Assembly (NCBI GenBank): GCA_035570275.1 | Contig: DATMNI010000282.1 | Span: forward strand, 59,247-123,246 | Length of the DNA: 64,000 nucleotides | Direction of reading: 5' to 3' | Source of the DNA: DATMNI01 sp035570275 | GTDB taxonomy: Bacteria > Acidobacteriota > Terriglobia > Bryobacterales > Bryobacteraceae | Shown: in pieces, positions 62,220 to 64,000 of the stretch | Numbering within the stretch: the stretch's first letter is position 1 | Layout of the letters: the number at the start of each line of letters is the position of its first letter | Notes under the pieces: generated by a model | The model's database searches: none | What the model was told of the DNA's origin: nothing | The model's input: only the letters and a program-made list of their open reading frames with translations | Program-made: the position numbers and the translations under genes

Positions 62220-63581
62220 ATGTCCAACAGGTTTTTGGCGCGATTCGGATTTTTCGCGGTTCTGGGAGCATCTTATCTCGCCGCCAGTGACGTTCGCCCG
62301 GCCAGTGACGTGCGCCTGATCGATGCGGTGAAAGACCAGAACCGTAAGGCGATCGAGGCGCTGATTCAAGCGCATGTCGATGTAAACGCCGCTCAGCCGG
62401 ATGGCGCGACTCCGCTGGCGTGGGCCGTATACCTCAATCAGGTGGACACCGTGGATCGGCTGATGAAAGCCGGCGCCAAGGTCACGACGGTGGACGAGTA
62501 CGGCGAAACACCTCTCACCCTGGCATGCGCGATCGGCAACGCAACCCTGATCGAGAAGCTTCTGGGTGCTGGCGCCGACGCCAAGGCCGCTCGTTGGAAT
62601 GGCGAGACTGCCCTCATGCTGGCAGCGCGCTCCGGCAGCGTCCCAGGGGTGAAGTTCTTGCTGGCGCACGGAGCCGATGTCGACGCGGTAGATTCCCGCA
62701 AAGGCCAGAACGCTTTGATGTGGGCCGCGGCTGAAAGCCATTCCGATGTCGTCGACCTGCTGATCAAGAGCGGCGCCAACGTAAAAGTCGCCTCGCAAGC
62801 CGGGTTCACCCCGCTGATCTTCGCCGCCCAGAAGGGCGACACAAAATCCCTGGCCAGTTTGCTTGGCGCCGGGTTGGACCCGAACTACGCGTTGCCAAAC
62901 GGCACCAGCGTGCTGCAGGTAGCCGTTCTCGGCGCCAAAGATGAAGCCGCGGCACTGCTGCTGGACAAAGGCGCCAACGTCAATATCGCCGACGCCGGTG
63001 GAAATACGCCATTGCACGTAGCGGCACAGGCGGGGGATTTGACCCTCGTCAAGAGCCTGCTGGAGAAGCACGCGGATCCAAACGCGCGGACGGCCAAGAC
63101 CGGCGGCGGCCCGGGTGGTGGGGGTGGCTTCCGCTTCGTCTCGGGTGAGCAGACGCCCCTGATGATGGCGGCCAGAGCGAATCGTGAGAGCGTGATGCGC
63201 GCCCTGGTGGCGGGCGGCGCCGATCCGAAGCTTAAAGCTCAGGACGGCACCACGCTGCTGATGGCCGCGGCCGGCAGCGGCCACATTGAGGTTGTGAAGT
63301 ACGCGTATGAGCTGTCTCCGGAGATTGCCGCGGTGACAGATCGCAAGAGCACGGTGATGCACTCGGCCGTCACTGGCTCCATGCAGAACTCAACGCAGCC
63401 TGAAATCTGCAAGGTGGTTCAATTCCTTGCGGATAAAGGCGCCGATCTGGATGCCGTGGACGGCCGGGGCAGAACGCCGATCACCGTGGCTAACGGTCTT
63501 CCAATCGACAACGCCGTTGAGTTATTGACGAAGCTCATCGAGGCCAACGGCCAGACTCCCAAGCAATCGCCCAAGCGATAA
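62220..63581 (+). CDS. Secreted ankyrin-repeat protein
   Basis: A 453-residue protein with a signal peptide (about 1-22) and roughly ten ankyrin repeats (GATPLAWAVYLNQVDTVDRL, GETALMLAARSGSVPGVKFL, GNTPLHVAAQAGDLTLVKSL), with a Gly-rich insert (GGGPGGGGGF) near 300. It begins 8 bp after the DUF1552 stop and completes a three-gene operon typical of acidobacteria. A scaffold for the partner proteins is likely. Confidence 0.85.
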   Translation: MSNRFLARFGFFAVLGASYLAASDVRPASDVRLIDAVKDQNRKAIEALIQAHVDVNAAQPDGATPLAWAVYLNQVDTVDRLMKAGAKVTTVDEYGETPLTLACAIGNATLIEKLLGAGADAKAARWNGETALMLAARSGSVPGVKFLLAHGADVDAVDSRKGQNALMWAAAESHSDVVDLLIKSGANVKVASQAGFTPLIFAAQKGDTKSLASLLGAGLDPNYALPNGTSVLQVAVLGAKDEAAALLLDKGANVNIADAGGNTPLHVAAQAGDLTLVKSLLEKHADPNARTAKTGGGPGGGGGFRFVSGEQTPLMMAARANRESVMRALVAGGADPKLKAQDGTTLLMAAAGSGHIEVVKYAYELSPEIAAVTDRKSTVMHSAVTGSMQNSTQPEICKVVQFLADKGADLDAVDGRGRTPITVANGLPIDNAVELLTKLIEANGQTPKQSPKR

Positions 63582-63591
63582 GTCGCGGCTC

Positions 63592-63865
63592 CTACAGCGG
63601 CTTGAGCAGCCAGAGATAGCAGTGGTTTCCGAGCCGGCCGGCGCGGGGCAGGCGTAACAGCCACACGTCCAGATAGCGCAGCGGAAAGAGCAGCCAGCCC
63701 AACCCCAGATGCGCCGCGGCTCGCCAGACGCGCCACGGCAGCAGAAGTTTGACATACTCAATGGTGAACACCAGAAGCGTGGCCGTGGGCCCTGTGCGCC
63801 AGCCTTCGGCCACCACCTCCAGCGGGCCCGCGAGGCTTTTCAGGCCATCCAGGCTGAAGCCTCAG
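63592..63865 (-). pseudogene. C-terminal remnant of a membrane-associated gene, possibly a methyltransferase
   Basis: A frame of about 88 codons ending YLWLLKPL with two hydrophobic stretches (ATLLVFTIEYVKLLL, LGLGWLLFPLRYLDVWLL). I recall this tail from class I methyltransferases, but the core is missing and the identity is weak. An in-frame stop occurs at about 63862, exactly where the IS-type repeats begin, so the gene is cut by the element. Confidence 0.45.
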
Positions 63866-64000
63866 TGGTCACCTCAAAACCGGCCATAGAGGGTCACCTC
63901 AAAACCGGCCAACGGGCCGCAGCCAGGACCTGAGGTTGTTGTACCGCGTCTGAGGTCGGCGCGGCAAGAGCTTTCTCACCCGAAGATGAGCCTAGTGGCG
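63866..64000. mobile_element. Putative IS21-type end with tandem terminal repeats
   Basis: The 20-mer GGTCACCTCAAAACCGGCCA occurs twice, at 63867-63886 and 63892-63911 (period 25). Repeated short terminal sequences of this form are known from IS21-family ends. Beyond them a minus-strand frame of 30 codons and an ATG at 63985 (plus) remain undecided, because the interior lies outside the window. The flanking gene is truncated at the first repeat. Confidence 0.45.

Noticed and set aside
1..64000. CRISPR arrays, rRNA or tRNA genes
   Set aside because: No regularly spaced repeats with unique spacers and no tRNA or rRNA-like sequence were seen on either strand.

Overview
The window looks like chromosome from an acidobacterium of the Solibacter/Bryobacter type. 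No rRNA or tRNA gene is visible, so this rests on gene content: high GC, a VWFA-related protein of the kind common in Acidobacteria, several PSD1/DUF1549-DUF1501 and DUF1592-DUF1552-ankyrin modules, an Oar-like TonB receptor and many small secreted proteins of unknown function.

Region 1 (1-20967) is a type VI secretion (T6SS) locus. A minus-strand operon runs tssB-tssC-hcp-tagJ-tssA-tssE-tssF-tssG-clpV; clpV leaves the window at the left edge. Then come a class I methyltransferase, a HopA1-like protein, a first TssK (plus), a membrane-anchored protein with repeated GEFTRLMQA-type motifs (minus), and a plus operon tssK2-tssL-tssM. Sheath, tube, baseplate, recycling ATPase and membrane complex are covered; no TssJ, VgrG or PAAR is seen. 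The exciting part is the accessory set: a kinase N-lobe-like domain followed by a disordered chain of Thr-containing repeats and a C-terminal membrane anchor, next to a protein resembling the HopA1 family, which is known to include phosphothreonine-lyase-like enzymes.

Region 2 (21175-27744) holds a VWA protein coupled to a 1143-residue secreted protein of unknown function, an ECF sigma factor with its anti-sigma factor, and a small conserved-looking hypothetical. Region 3 (27745-32580) contains a gene remnant and the first DUF1549/DUF1553 cytochrome plus DUF1501 pair.

Region 4 (32580-43220) is an eroded, rearranged zone. It has a frameshifted and truncated sialidase, a beta-propeller gene cut short, the C-terminal end of a UvrD-like helicase, a DUF2384 antitoxin whose RES-type toxin is reduced to its first codons, a stub of an OPA-type transporter and two separated LacI-family fragments. 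Intact genes lie between them: an MFS transporter, an amino-acid permease, two paralogous approximately 150-residue envelope proteins, a membrane protein and a secreted EXORDIUM-like protein.

Region 5 (43222-63581) is dense secreted catabolism: phospholipase C, ThuA-like protein, TPR protein, TonB receptor coupled to a serine hydrolase, the second DUF1549/DUF1501 pair, a lectin-fold protein, and a DUF1592-DUF1552-ankyrin operon. The window ends in a gene cut by what looks like the terminal repeats of an IS21-type element (63866-64000). Short tandem duplications of 13-16 bp recur at gene junctions throughout.
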